64,000 bases of DNA from contig NC_057861.1 of assembly GCF_019393635.1 (NCBI RefSeq), positions 55,379,532 through 55,443,531 of the forward strand. Reading direction: 5' to 3'. The notes under the pieces were generated by a model. The model searched no databases. It had not been told where the DNA came from and saw only the letters and a program-made list of their open reading frames with translations. Both the position numbers and the translations under genes were made by a program. Below are positions 12,601 through 25,400 of this stretch, one piece after another. The number at the start of each line of letters is the position of its first letter. Positions within the stretch are counted from its first letter, which is position 1. The stretch is from Dromiciops gliroides. Its lineage: Eukaryota; Chordata; Mammalia; Microbiotheria; Microbiotheriidae.

Positions 12601-15600
12601 TCCAGAGGACGACAAGCAGGGCGTTCATGACACGTGAAGCTTGTTGAAGGAACCGATGTTCATCCCAGAGAAAAAAGTCCTGGGGAACGTGATGACTGAA
12701 AGACCACCCTGTACGGGAGGGATTGGATTTGTTTCTACCTGGCCCTGAGGAGCAGAACCAGGACATGGGGAAAGTGGTGCAATGATCCAAATTTAGGCTT
12801 GATTTTGGGGAAAACTTCCTAACAATTAGAGCTGTCCAAATGTTGAATGGGCTGCCCCAAGAGGTGGTCAGCTCCCCCTTCTTAGAGATCATCCATTTGC
12901 TGAGTCTGGTCTAGTGAGCTTATCTTTTGTTGGTCTATGAGCTGAACTAGACAACTGCTGAGGTCCAACTCTGCTGTGATTCTAGCCATCATATTAGGAG
13001 CAACACTGAGAAAGCAACCAGAGGATGTAGAACAGTGGGAATCCTGCTCTAGGATTGGATGAAAGAACTATGGACATTTAACCTAGAGAGGAGAAACCTG
13101 GGAGAGCCGTGATTGCTGTCTTCTAACATCTGAAGGGTCATTGCGGGCAGTTAGACATATTCTGCTTATCCGCAGGGTTTAGGCTCTTGTACGGGGTAGG
13201 CCAAAAGTCACAACTACTTAATAACTCCCGTATTTTTGGTTTTTAATTTACAATGCCATACCATCATATACAGTACATGTAGGAAATGAACATTAGGTGT
13301 GAAAACTGAAATCCCGTAAATGGCAGAAAAAAAAGAAAAAATAATTTTCAAAAAGTTATTAAAACATTAGACCCCTTCATGACTTTTGGCCCACCCTGTA
13401 GTATAGAAATTACAGAGAAGCAGATTTCAGCGAAGCCTAAGAGGAAAACGTCAGCATTATAGCTGTTCTCCAACGGAATAAGCAGCCCCGAGAGAGAATG
13501 AACACCCTGTCACTGAAGGTATTCGGGTGGAGGCTTTTTGACTCATTGGGATGTTGTGGAAGGGATTGATTTCAGGTATGGGTTTGAGTAGATGATTGAG
13601 GGTCTTTCCAAGTTCGAGAATTTTATGATGTCATTTCCCCTTCTGAGGCTTATTTTCCTCATCTGTAAAGTGAAAGGGGTCAGATTCAATGGTCTTTAAG
13701 GTCCCTCCCAGCTCTGACATTCTAGAATTCTGAAATAGTGTCCTTTGAAGTAATCTTTAAAGCAATTTGGTTTTCTTGTTTTCCTAGGAGAAAGTTTCAG
13801 CAGACTCATTGAGACCAGAAGCCAAGAGATACCTGGATCGGTTAGTTAAGCTGGGAAAGCGGAATGGATTGCACCTCCCAGAAGAAACTCAAGAAGTAAG
13901 AGCTTTCAATGTGTGTTCACAGGCGTACAAGCTATGGGAGAATTGAAATTGTCACATTATTGGCAACATACCTGGTGTGCCTTCAACCTTATCATTGGTG
14001 AAAATTCACAAGAAAGCACAAGGCCAAGTACCCTGAGGTCCCCCTTGAAACCACTTTCTGGGTGAACAGTCCATTAGTCTATTCATCTCATTCTTCAGTC
14101 ACTGTCCTATCATCTGTCTCACAGGATTCTATTTTATCTATAAGAAAAGCGTGAGAGATTTTACCAAATGCTTTATTTACTAGAATCTAGGAGAACTGTA
14201 TCCATCGCATGTCCTCCAGTCTAGTAATCCTACATCAAAAGGAAGAGAGCTTAGTTGGGCTTGGCCTGTTTCTTGGTGAGGTCATGTTGGTTCTTTAGCT
14301 TTCTTCTCTTAGATGTTCATTAACTCTTCTAGAAAAACCATCCAGAATTTTACCAGTAATGGAAACTAAACTTAGTAGTTTGTAGTTTGCAGGATTTTAT
14401 TTTTTTTTTTAAGAATTGGGACAAAAAAAAAAAAAAAGAATGGGACATTTGCTCTTCTCTTACCTTGTCTCCCTTTTCCATCTTTCAGAGATCACCAACA
14501 GTGGTTTGACCATCACAGAACCTCCTGGCTCTTTGAGGCCCTTGCCCAGGGTATAGATCATTGATGTGTAGACACTTGAGCTATCAAGGGCAGTACAGAG
14601 GTGTTCTCTTTCTTTCTTCTTGCTTATTTTCAGTATCTGTTCCTTGTTAGTCATTTTTTCTTTCTGGCCTTTGTGATACAAGGGAAACTCTCCTTAGGAG
14701 ACAAAGCAAGCAAAATAAAACTGAACTAGTTCTGTCTTTTTTCCATTGTCATCGCCTCTTCCTCCACCCTCCTTTGATCTTCCTCTTTTTCTCCAATATA
14801 GCTTTTGTTTTTTAAATTTTAAATTTAAATTAAAAATTTTTTCCAATATAGCTTTAAAAAGCTTTTTTTTTTTAACCCTTAGATTTCCTTAGCAGTTTCT
14901 GCTCACTCTGAGATTTAGCCTTACTGACTGTTCTCCTAGGACCAAGGGCAGAAACTGTCTTATTTTTTGTATTTCTATCTGCGGTTAATGACTAACATGA
15001 AGACACTTAATAAGTACTTATTTGGGGGGCAGCTAGGTGGCACAGTAGATAGAGCAACAGCCCTGGATTCAGGAGGACCTGAGTTCAAATCTGGCCTCAG
15101 ACATTTGACATTTACTAGCTGTGTGGCCCTGGGCAACTCACTTAACCCCCATTGCCCAGCAAAAAAAATAAAATAAAAAAATTAAGTACTTATTTGATCT
15201 CCTGTTACTTTTCATTTTTTATACCAGTATTTACAATCTTGTTTGGTCCGTGAGTTCCCCATTCGTCCACATAGATCTCTTTAGACAAACTACTCCTTTT
15301 CTTTCTCATTGAAATTGAGAATTGAACAGTACCTTGACGTTCTTTTTGCTTTCAGTTTCATTCTTAGAACCCTTTGCTATCTGTTCTCCTAAAATGTAGA
15401 GGGCATGACAAACTGTGCCCAGCCTTTCTCTCCTCACAAACCCCACAAAGTTTCCATTTTTTTCCCCCTATTCCAGCAGTCAGCTTACCCTTGTTGGTGA
15501 GAATTCCAGAGTAGATATTTCATTCAAAAAAAAAAAAAAGAGTTCATTCCTTGGCTCTGCCACTCTTTGAAGGATGAAATCATTAGGGAAAATCAGTGAA

Positions 15601-18600
15601 TTATTATTTGCTCTGCTTTGGATGAAGAGAACTCCACATGTTATCTGGGTAGCCAAAGTCTCCCAGCACTACTTTCTTATGTTTCCATGACAGGCTTCTG
15701 ATCTCTTTCCCATACTCTGCACCTTATTACATGAGTATTCATTACTTAGAATACCAGCATGGCTCTTGTTTCCCACACCAGACTGGTCTCCCATTATCAA
15801 TCTATAGCATGCCTTTCCAGAGCCATGTTCTTGTGATGAGTGTCATCCTACAAAATGCAAGTCGTATTTATGAGATGAAACTTGGCCCCTTATTTGAGGA
15901 CCCCTACTCCATCTTGCTAGTTATTTGTACATTGCACATTTGTGAATAAATGTGAGTTGTATTATTGGCTCCTTTTTTAAATTTCATGTCTGTGAGTTTC
16001 TGGACATCTCTTCTACTGTCCTTCCTAAACTGTAGCTGCTGATTATGGTATCTAGCTTGGTGGACATACCAAGGCAGCTTTCTTCCTCCCTTTGTAGAAT
16101 TAGATTTTTGTTAATAATTTTAACCGGATTTCACCCTGTGTCCCAGCCCCTCTCAGAAAGCTATCCTTTATATCAAAAGTCATTTTTAAAAGGAAAAAAA
16201 AAGAAAAACAGCAAAATTAATCAATCTATATGTATACATATATGCATACATACATACACATATACATATACATATCTGACAATAAGTGTAGTAGTGTTCT
16301 ACGTCTCTCAGCTTCCCCCACATACACACACATTTCTACGTAGCAGTGGAATGAGGTGTCTTCTCTTATATCTTTTGTGAAAATTTTGTTAACAAGTTTA
16401 ATGCCCTTTTAATTAGATTTGTGAGTCACCAGGAAAACTATTTCTTAATAGCCCTCGTTAAATGTATTCCATTCCTGGCTAGGAGCCTTCCATCTTATAT
16501 TCTGTTCTGTTTTTAATTGTGGTCCAGAAAGCCCAATCCTCTTCTCAGATGCCATCTTCTCAACCAGCTGTTTGTTTTCTAGATCTGCCATTTCTTTTTG
16601 AAGCTATTGTTTTTGATGGTCAGTAGTGATGGAAACATGACCTTCAGTCACATGATTCCCACACACTGTGTAGTCCAGTCAGATTGCTTCCCATTGTGTC
16701 CAGTTTTAATCCTGTACAAACTGTCTCCCATGTCTAGAGAAGCACTCCTTCCTGGATAGCCCTTCCCCACTTAGAATCTCAAGGTCAGCTCAAATGCTGA
16801 CACAAGACATTTCCTAACCTGATGACCCCATGCCCCCCCCCCCACCCCCAGCTGCTAGCACTTGCATGAACTTCTCTTGTATATACTTGAAATATATTTT
16901 GTATCTGCCTACTTGTCCGTGTATTTCCCTGAAGACTGTAAGCTTCTACGTATTTGCCTGGCATGGTGCTTAGTGCTGGGGAGACAAAGAAGCACAAATA
17001 AGCCCTTACATTTGAATGGAGGCAGCAACAAATGCATAGGGAAGACAAAGTAGACTAGGCAGGGCCTCCTGCAGAAAGTAGCCTTAAAGCTGAGTTTTCA
17101 AGGAAGCCAAGGATTCTGAGATGTCAAAATGAAGAGGGAGAATATCCTAGGCTTGCAGGACATTCGGTGCAAAGGTTTGGAGAGAGAGATGTGCTGTAGG
17201 TGTGTGAGCTTAGTAAATGTTCTTATTGGATCTTCAGCCCTCTGTTGTTGCAAGCACCCCCTCCATCTCAAGCCACCACCACCCCCCCTTTTTTTTTTTT
17301 TGCGGGACAATGGGGGTTAAGTGACTGGCCCAGGGTCACACAGCTAGTAAGTGTCAAGTGTCTGAGGCCAGATTTGAACTCAGGTACTCCTGAATCCAGG
17401 GCTGGTGCTTTATCCACTGCGCCACCTAGCCGCCCCCAACCACCACCACCCCTTTTGCTACACACATTATTTCTGGCAAAACTGTCTTTAGATCCAGTTC
17501 CTGAGAAACACAAGAGGAAATCAATCCATCTTGTTGCTTTTTACTCACACCTATATCTTTTTTCTCCTTTATTTAGTATTTTTTTTTGCCAATTACATGT
17601 AAAAACAATTTTTAACATCCATTTTTTAAACTTTGAGTACCAAATTCTCTCCCTTCCTCCCCTCCTTTGAGAAGGTATAAGTTGTACATATGTAGTCATG
17701 CAAAACATTTCTGTATTAGTCATATTGTGAAAGAAATCGGGCAAAAAGACCTCTAGAAAAATAAAGTTTTTTTAAAAGTATGTTTTGGGGCAGCTAGGTG
17801 GCGCAGTGGATAGAGCACTGGCCTTGGAGTCAAGAGTACCTGATTTCCAATCTGGCCTCAGACACTTAACACTTAATAGCTGTGTGACCCTGGGCAAGTC
17901 ACTTAACCCCAATTGCCTCACTAAAAATTTAAAATAAATAAATAAATAAATAAAAACAAAAAAGTATGTTTCAATCTGTATTCAGACACCATCAGTTCCT
18001 TTCTCTGAAGATAGCATTTTTTATCATAAGTCCTTTGAAATTGTCTTAAATCATTGTATTGCTGAGAATAGCTAAGTCGTTCACAGCTGATCTTCTAACA
18101 ATATCGCTGCTACTTTGTACACAATACATTTCACTTTGTATCAGCTCATGTAAGTCTTTCTGGGTTTTTCTGAGAGCATCCTGTTCATTTCTTATAGCGC
18201 AATAGTATTCCATCATAATCACATACCACATTTGTTCAGCCATTCCTCAATTGATGAATATCCCCTCAATTTCTAATTTTTTGCCACCAGAAAAGAGCTG
18301 CTATAAATATTTTTGTACCTATAGGTTCTTTTTCTTTTTTATCTCTTTTTGGATACAGACCAACTAGTGCTATGGGGTAAAAAAGTAGGTATGGTTTTAT
18401 AGTCCTTTGGGCATAGTTCCAAATTGCTCTACAGAATGGTCAAATCAGTTCACAACTCCACCAACAATGCATTAATGTTTCATTTTCCCCACCTCCCCTC
18501 CAGTATTTGTCATTTTCCACTTCTATTAGCCAATCTAATAGGTATGAAGATATTACCCCTGAATTGTTTTGATTTGCATTTCTCTTATTAATAGTGAGTA

Positions 18601-21600
18601 AGAGCATTTTTTTTTCATATGGCTTAGACAGCTTTGATTACTTCATTTGAAAACTTCATATTTTTTTGATCATTTATCAATTGGGAAATGGCACTTATTT
18701 TTATAAATTTGACTCTGTTCTCTATAAAATGAGGCCTTTATTAGAGAAACTTGCTTTACATTTCTTTTCACAGTTACTGTTGCTATTTCCCTCTATCTTA
18801 TTCCCTCCCCCCTTTATTCTAATCTCTCTTCTTTCACCCTGTCACTCCTCAGAAATGTTTTGTTTCTGACTATCATCTCCCTCAATCTGCCCTCCCTTCT
18901 ATCACCCACTGTACCCCTTCTTATCCCCCTCCCCTTCTACGTTACTGCAGGGTAAGATAGTTTTCTATACTCAATTGAATTGTGTATGTTTTTCCTTCTT
19001 TGAGCCAATTCTGAAGAGAGTAAGGTTCACTTATTCCCCCTCACCTCCCCCATCTTCCTGTATAAGCTTTTTCTTGCTTCTTTTATGTGAAATAATTTAC
19101 TCCATCTCTCCCTTTCCCTTTTTCCCAATGCATTCCTCTCTTGCCTCATTTTATATCATCCCTTCAAATTCAACTGACACCTGTACCCACTGTCTATATA
19201 TACTCCTTCCAGCTGTCTTAATAATGAAAAAGTTCTTATAAGTATCATCTTCCCATATAGTGTTGTAAACAGTTTAACCTTTTAAAATCCCTTTTGATTT
19301 CCTTTTCTTGTTTACCTTTTTATGCTTCTTGTATTTAAAAGTCAGATTTTCTATTCAGCACTGTTCTTTTCATCAAGAATGCCTTGAGGGGGCAGCTAGG
19401 TGGTGCAGTGGATAAAACACCCGGCCCTGGATTCGGGAGGATCTGAGTTCAAATCCAACCTCAGACACTTGACATTTACTAGCTGTGTGACCCTGGGCAA
19501 GTCACTTAACCCCCACTGCCTTGCAAAAAAAAAAAAAAAAAAAGAATGCCTTGAAAGTCTTTTTTCATTGAATGCTCATTTTTTCGAATTATACCCAGTT
19601 TTGCTAGATAGGTAATTCTTGGTTGTAATCTCAGTTCCTTTGCCCTCCAAAATATGATATTCCAAGCCCTTCAGTCTTTAATGTAGAAGCTACTAGATCT
19701 AATGTTATCCTCACTGTGGCTCCACAATACTTGAATTGTTTCTTTCTGGATGCTTGCAGTATCTTTTCCTTGACCCAGGAGCTCTGGAATTTGGTGATAA
19801 TATTTCTGGAATTTTCATTTTCAAATCTCTTTTAAGAAGTGAATATCAGGGCAGTTTTCCATGATAATTTCTTTCTTTTTTTTTTCAATCATAGAAGTAT
19901 TTTATTATTTTCCAGTTATATGTAAAGATAGTTTTCAACATTTGTTTTCATAGAATTTTTAGTTCCAAATTTTTCTCCCACCCTCCCTCTTCCCCAAGAT
20001 GGAAAGAAATTCAATATAGGTTATATATGTACCATCACATTAAACATATTTTTGCATTAGCCATATTGTGAAAGAAGAATGTGATAATTTTTTTTTTTTT
20101 GGTAAGGCAATTGGGGTTAAGTGACTTGCCCAGGGTCACACAGCTAGTAAGTCTTAAGTGTCTGAGGCCGGATTTGAACTCAGGTACTCCTAAATCCAGG
20201 GCCAGTGCTTTATCCACTGCACCACCTAGCTGCCCCAGAATGTGATAATTTATTGAAAGAAGATGTCCTAGGCTCTTTTTTTGATCATGGATCAGGTAGT
20301 CCAATAATTTCTAAATTATCACTTGTTCTGTTTTCCAGGTCAGTTATTTTTCCAGTGAGATATTTCACATTGTCTTCTATTTTTTCATTCTTTTGGTTTT
20401 GTTTTATTGATTCTTGATTTCTCATAAAGCCATTACCTTTCATTTGCTCAATTCTAATTTTTCTTTCTTTCTTTTTTTTTTATGGGGCAATGGGGGTTAA
20501 GTGACTTGCCCAGGGTCACACAGCTAGTAAGTATCAAGTGTCTGAGGCCGGATTTGAACTCAGGTACTTCTGAATCCAGGGCCAGTGCCTTATCCACTGC
20601 GCCACCTAGCTGCCCCCTCAATTCTAATTTTTAAGGAATTATTTTCTTCTATGAGCTTTTGAATCTCCTTTTACATTTAGCTAATTATACTTTTTAAGGA
20701 TTTTTTCTTCATTGAATTTTTGTGCCTCTTTTTCCATTTGGCCAATCTTGCTTTTCAAAATATTCTTCCCATTGGCTTTTTCTACCTCTGTTACTCTAGT
20801 CTGTTTTTTAAGGTGTTATTTTCTTCAGTACTTTTTTGTGTCTCTTTTCATGATTTTCAAAGTCCTTTTTGAGCTCTTCCATGGCCTGAATCCTATTCAC
20901 ATTTTTCTTGGAGGCTTTGGATGTAGGAACTTTGACTTTGTTATCTTCTTCTTTTTTGTTTTGTTTTTTTTTAGTGAGGCAATTGGGGTTAAGTGAGTTG
21001 CCCAGGGTCACACAGCTAGTAAGTGTCAAGTGTCTGAGGCCGGATTTGAACTCAGGTACTCCTGACTCCAGGGCTGGTGCTCTATCCACTGTACCACCTA
21101 GCTGCCCCCACTTTGTTATCTTCTGACAGTGGTTTGCTACTTCTTGTCACCATAGTAACTTTCTGTGGTCAGATTTTTTTTCTGTTGTTTGCTCATTTTC
21201 CCAGCCTACTACTTTTAACTCTTTGTTAAAGTATAACTCTGCTTCCAGGGTAGAGGGTGCACTGTCCCAAGGTTGGGGTTTTGAGCAGCAGTTTTCAGAG
21301 ATACTTCTAGGGATCTGCAAGTTTTCAGTTCTTCTAAGATGTTATGATCTAAGGAGAAGTGTGTTTACTACTCTCCTGGCCTGTGCTCTGGTCTGTACTC
21401 TTTTCTGACCTGGAACTGTGAAGAGGGTCCTTGCTCCACAATGGGCACAAGTTCTGGTGTGTTAGTGCTCCTCCCTGTCCTGGGACTGCCACCTAGGACT
21501 GCGACCCAGATCAGAGTATGGGCATAGCAATAAAGTCCTGCTTCAGTGCTAGCAAAGAGACCCTTGTAATTGCCTTCTGACCAGTTGTTCGACCCCCCCC

Positions 21601-22456
21601 CCCCTTACCATCTGTGAGCTGAGAATTCCAGAAGCATTCACTGTCGCTACCAATTCAGTGGTTCCCAACACCTGCTCTCACACTGCTGGGGTCAGGTCTG
21701 TGCTAGCACAGCCAGCACTGGACTGCGCTCCACTCTCACCCCAGTACAATGGACCTTTCCTACTGGCATTCTAAGTTATCTTTAGCTGGAAAATTATTTC
21801 ACCCTGTATTTTTGTGGGTTCTGCTTCTTCATGAATTGTCTTATTTAAAGGTATTTGTTATTATTTAAAGGTTTTTGGAGGGGTTTTAGGGAGAGCTCAG
21901 GAAAGTTGCTGCTTTTCCTTTGCTATCTTGGCTCTACCCCCTCCACATGTATTTTCCCCCACCACCTTTTTTGGGGGGGGGCAGGGCAATGAAGGTTAAA
22001 TGATTTGCCCAGGGTCACACAGCTAGTGTCAAGTCAGAGGCCAGATTTGAACTCGGGTCCTCCTGAATCCAGGGCCAGTGCTTTATCCACTGCACCACCT
22101 AGTTGCCCCAACATGTATTTTTAATACAAGAAATAATATCCTCAGCTTCTTGACTCCAGCCCTATTGGCTTAGTCATTAGGTGTGACTTTCTGGACCTTT
22201 GCAAAAGTGAAATCTTTCTTCTGAAGATGATGATTTTCTAGTTATGAATAGATTTAGAAGACAGGATATAGACTGTGAAAGCTGTTCATCCCCAAAGAGA
22301 AACTTCTGAAATAACTGGAGAAATCCTTTTGGAATAAAAGTACCATCATCTCCTTTAGTAACTACTTTGAGGGGAGTGGCTGGGTGAAGCACTTGTTAAG
22401 AGGGCTAAGTTGTAGTGTGTTTTTAAGTGATATTAGAGTCCTCTCATACACTCCTC

Positions 22457-22499
<43 letters not shown>

Positions 22500-25400
22500 A
22501 CTTTGCTCCCCTTCTTTTACCTCAAAAGTTAAGAGTCTACACTTATCCTTTTCCTCTGTGGTTCCCTTCTTCCTGACCCCTCACTTCCTTTCTTTCTTTC
22601 CCCTTTAGAAAATAAAAAACATTAAAAAGAAGCTCAGTCTCCTTTGTATCGACTTCAACAAGAACCTGAATGAGGATACTACCTTCTTGCCGTTCACCCG
22701 AGAGGAACTGGGTAAAGGAACCCATGGCAATATGTTTGCAGGGGTGGGGGAAGAGGAGGGAAGAGAGGTGGAAGGGGAGGGGAGGGATTGTGCAATGTTT
22801 GCATTAGCTGACCTCAGAGCTCCCATGGACTTGGGAGTTCTAAATGAGTAGAAGGTCACAAAGAAACCCCCAAGGGCACCAACTTCCTGCTTAGTTCTGT
22901 CTGGGGCAAAGGCCAAGGTTTGTGTGTGACTAGTTGGGGACAGTCAGGTCCTCCCATGTGTGGGACTTGTAGCTTAAGCTTAATGCTTGTATCATTCAAG
23001 CATTTGAGTTCAGATTATGTTACTAGACTGTGAGTTCCCTGAAGGGGAGGTGTATAATTATTTTTTTAAATAATTTGTATTGATAGTTTTTGTTTTAATA
23101 TTGCCTAAATTTCCTCTATATTCCCCTTTTTTCCCCCTCCCAAGAGCCATCCCATATTACAAAGAAGGGGGGTGGGGCGCGGCTAGGTGGCGCAGTGGAT
23201 AAAGCACTGGCCCTGGATTCAAGAGTACTTGAGTTCAAATCCGGCCTCAGACACTTGACACTTACTAGCTGTGTGACCCTGGGCAAGTCACTTAACCCTC
23301 ATTGCCCCCACCAAAAAAAACAACAACAACAAAAAAGAATTTTTTTTTTTTAATGAAAAGAAGGTGGGGCAGCTAGGTGGTGCAGTGGATAGAGCACTGG
23401 CCCTGGAGTCAGGACTACCTGAATTCAAGTCCAGCCTCAGACACTTAATACTTACTAGCTGTGTGACCCTGGGCAAGTCACTTAACCCCAATTGCCTCAC
23501 TTAAAAAAAAAAAAAAAGGAAAAGCAAACAACAAAACACATACATATATGTATATATATACACGTGTGTGTATGAGGAAAAAAAACTGGCAACATGTACA
23601 ACATCCAGTCCTACTCCCTCCTCTGCAGGGCACGAAGGCAGGTGTCTTCTCATGTCTCTCCTCTGAGACCACACTGTGCCTTGCAATTTTGTGGTATTTT
23701 CTTTTTTCTATTGGTTTTTGAGAACTGTTCATTCCATTTACATTATGTTTTTTGTTCTCTTGGCTTTGCTTACTTCACTCTGCATCAGTTCATGGTAGGT
23801 CTTTCCATACTTCTGTGTATTCATCATATTTGTTGTTTCTGATACCTCAGTAATATTCCATTACATTAATGTACCACAATTTACTTAACTACTCTCTAAT
23901 CAATGGGCATCTACTTTTTGAAAACAAGTTCTTAGTGATGTCTTTTATTTTTTACACCACTGTAGCTTTCCCTGGTATTGTTTTCCTCTCTCCCATATAG
24001 CAAATAGTACTTTTCTCCCAGTGTTAGGTTGTGAAAGAAAACAGACAAAAAACCCATCAAGAATAATAAAGGAAAAGCATGCTTTGATTTGCATTCAAAA
24101 TTGTTTTGGATCATTGTATTACTGAGAATAGTTAAGTCATTCACAGTTGATCACCATGCAGTATTGCTGTTACCATGTACAATGTTCCTGGTTCTGCTCA
24201 CTTCACTTTGCATCAGTTCATTTAAGTCTTCCCAGGTTTTTCTGAGAACATCCTATTCATCCATAAATAGTACTTTTTAAAGTTTTTAAAAAAAGAAGGA
24301 AAAAGAAGATGAGAAAATCAGTACAGTTAATCAATACAATTGAAAAAATTTGGAAATATGTGCTATGTGTAGCATTTTTGGACTCCCCATCTTTGCAAAA
24401 GGCTGGGGAGGGAGGGTCTTCTCAGGTCTCTTCTTACAAGTCTTGCTTGGTCTTTATAATTTTGCTCTATTCACATCTGATTTTTTTGAGAGAAGACTTC
24501 TTCACACTTCATCAGTTCCTGTGGATCTCTCAATGTGTCTTTATGCATCACGCACAGCATTTCTTAGAGCATAGTAATGTTCCAGAATGGTGGTACTAAT
24601 CCACAGCTCCAGCACCAATGCATTCTTGCACAACCTTCCCACAAGCCCTCCAATACTGACTATTCCCACCTTTTGTTATTTTTTTGCCAATTTGCTGATT
24701 TGCTTTTTTGGAGCCTTCCTTTGTGTGGTTGTTAATAGTTTGCAATTCTTTTGAAAATGGTTTTGTATCCTCAGAACCTGGTTTGGTGCCTGGCCCTGAG
24801 GATACAAAGACCAAAAACCCCCCCAAAAGACCAGTTCTTTTCCTCAAGGTGCTTACCTTCTAAGAAAGATCTTGAAGATAACCTGCACACTTATGAGTAG
24901 ATGTAAAGTAAATACAAAGTAATTGTGTTATTTGTTGCTGAGGGAGTTCCCTAAGGGTTCATGTGAGCCCTGAGCTGAGCTTTGCAGAAGGCTTGGGATT
25001 CTAATGAGTACAGGGAAGGAATAAGTGGGTTCCTGGCTAAGGTGACAGCCTGTGCAGAGGTATTGTGAGAAGGGAGATGGAATGTTGAGTGGAAGTTGGT
25101 TAGAGCACAGAGGACTTGAAGGGGAGTAACATGATGGAAAGAAGGTCTTTCCATGACATAGGAGTCTGTATTTGATTCCAAAGGCAATAGGGAGCTCTTG
25201 GAACCTCTGGGGCAAACCTATCTATAGTCATCAAACTTTAGCGGGCGTGTGGCTTAGGGCTTTGTGGAGAGGGGAGGGATTGGAGTGAGGGAGACCCGAT
25301 TAGGAGCCTAGCATGAGCTGAGGTGAGAGGTGATGAGCGTTGGAAGGAAGATGGGAGTGGGGAGAGTGGGGTGGGATCAGTAAGATATGGCAGGTGTTTG

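Larger units (their letters stand above)
19335..21153 (-). pseudogene. L1 ORF1p relic within the half-L1
   Basis: ORF1p is the RNA-binding trimeric chaperone of L1. On the minus strand the frame starts at ATG 21153 with [14 protein letters not shown]. After nested insertions it includes [19 protein letters not shown] and [17 protein letters not shown] (RRM/C-terminal region), and ends [11 protein letters not shown] at TAA 19337-19335. Without the inserts it is about 1.0 kb, the usual length for about 340 residues. Small indels shift the frame at least near 19830 and 19680, so it is not translated as one protein. Confidence 0.75.
17568..21944 (-). mobile_element. Half-L1 (HAL1-like) element with six nested insertions
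   Basis: On the minus strand: a 5'UTR from 21944 (GC-box-like start '..gtagagccaagatagc') to 21154, an L1 ORF1 relic at 21153-19335, a purine-rich untranslated stretch to about 18730, then L1 3'UTR sequence to a T-rich (sense A-tail) end at 17568. No ORF2 (endonuclease/reverse transcriptase) is present between ORF1 and the 3'UTR. Nested: five SINEs and one short L1 3' piece. Full-length L1 would need about 3.8 kb for ORF2, and under 0.7 kb is available. An internal deletion of an ordinary L1 is the alternative. Confidence 0.7.
23043..24740 (-). mobile_element. Cluster of L1 3' fragments (antisense)
   Basis: At least three overlapping-content pieces repeat the same L1 3' wording: '..actctgcatcagttcatg..', '..taatattccattacattaatgtaccac..', '..aatgggcatctac', then again near 24170-24260 and 24480-24560. 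Two SINEs interrupt the first. Boundaries are approximate. Confidence 0.6.
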
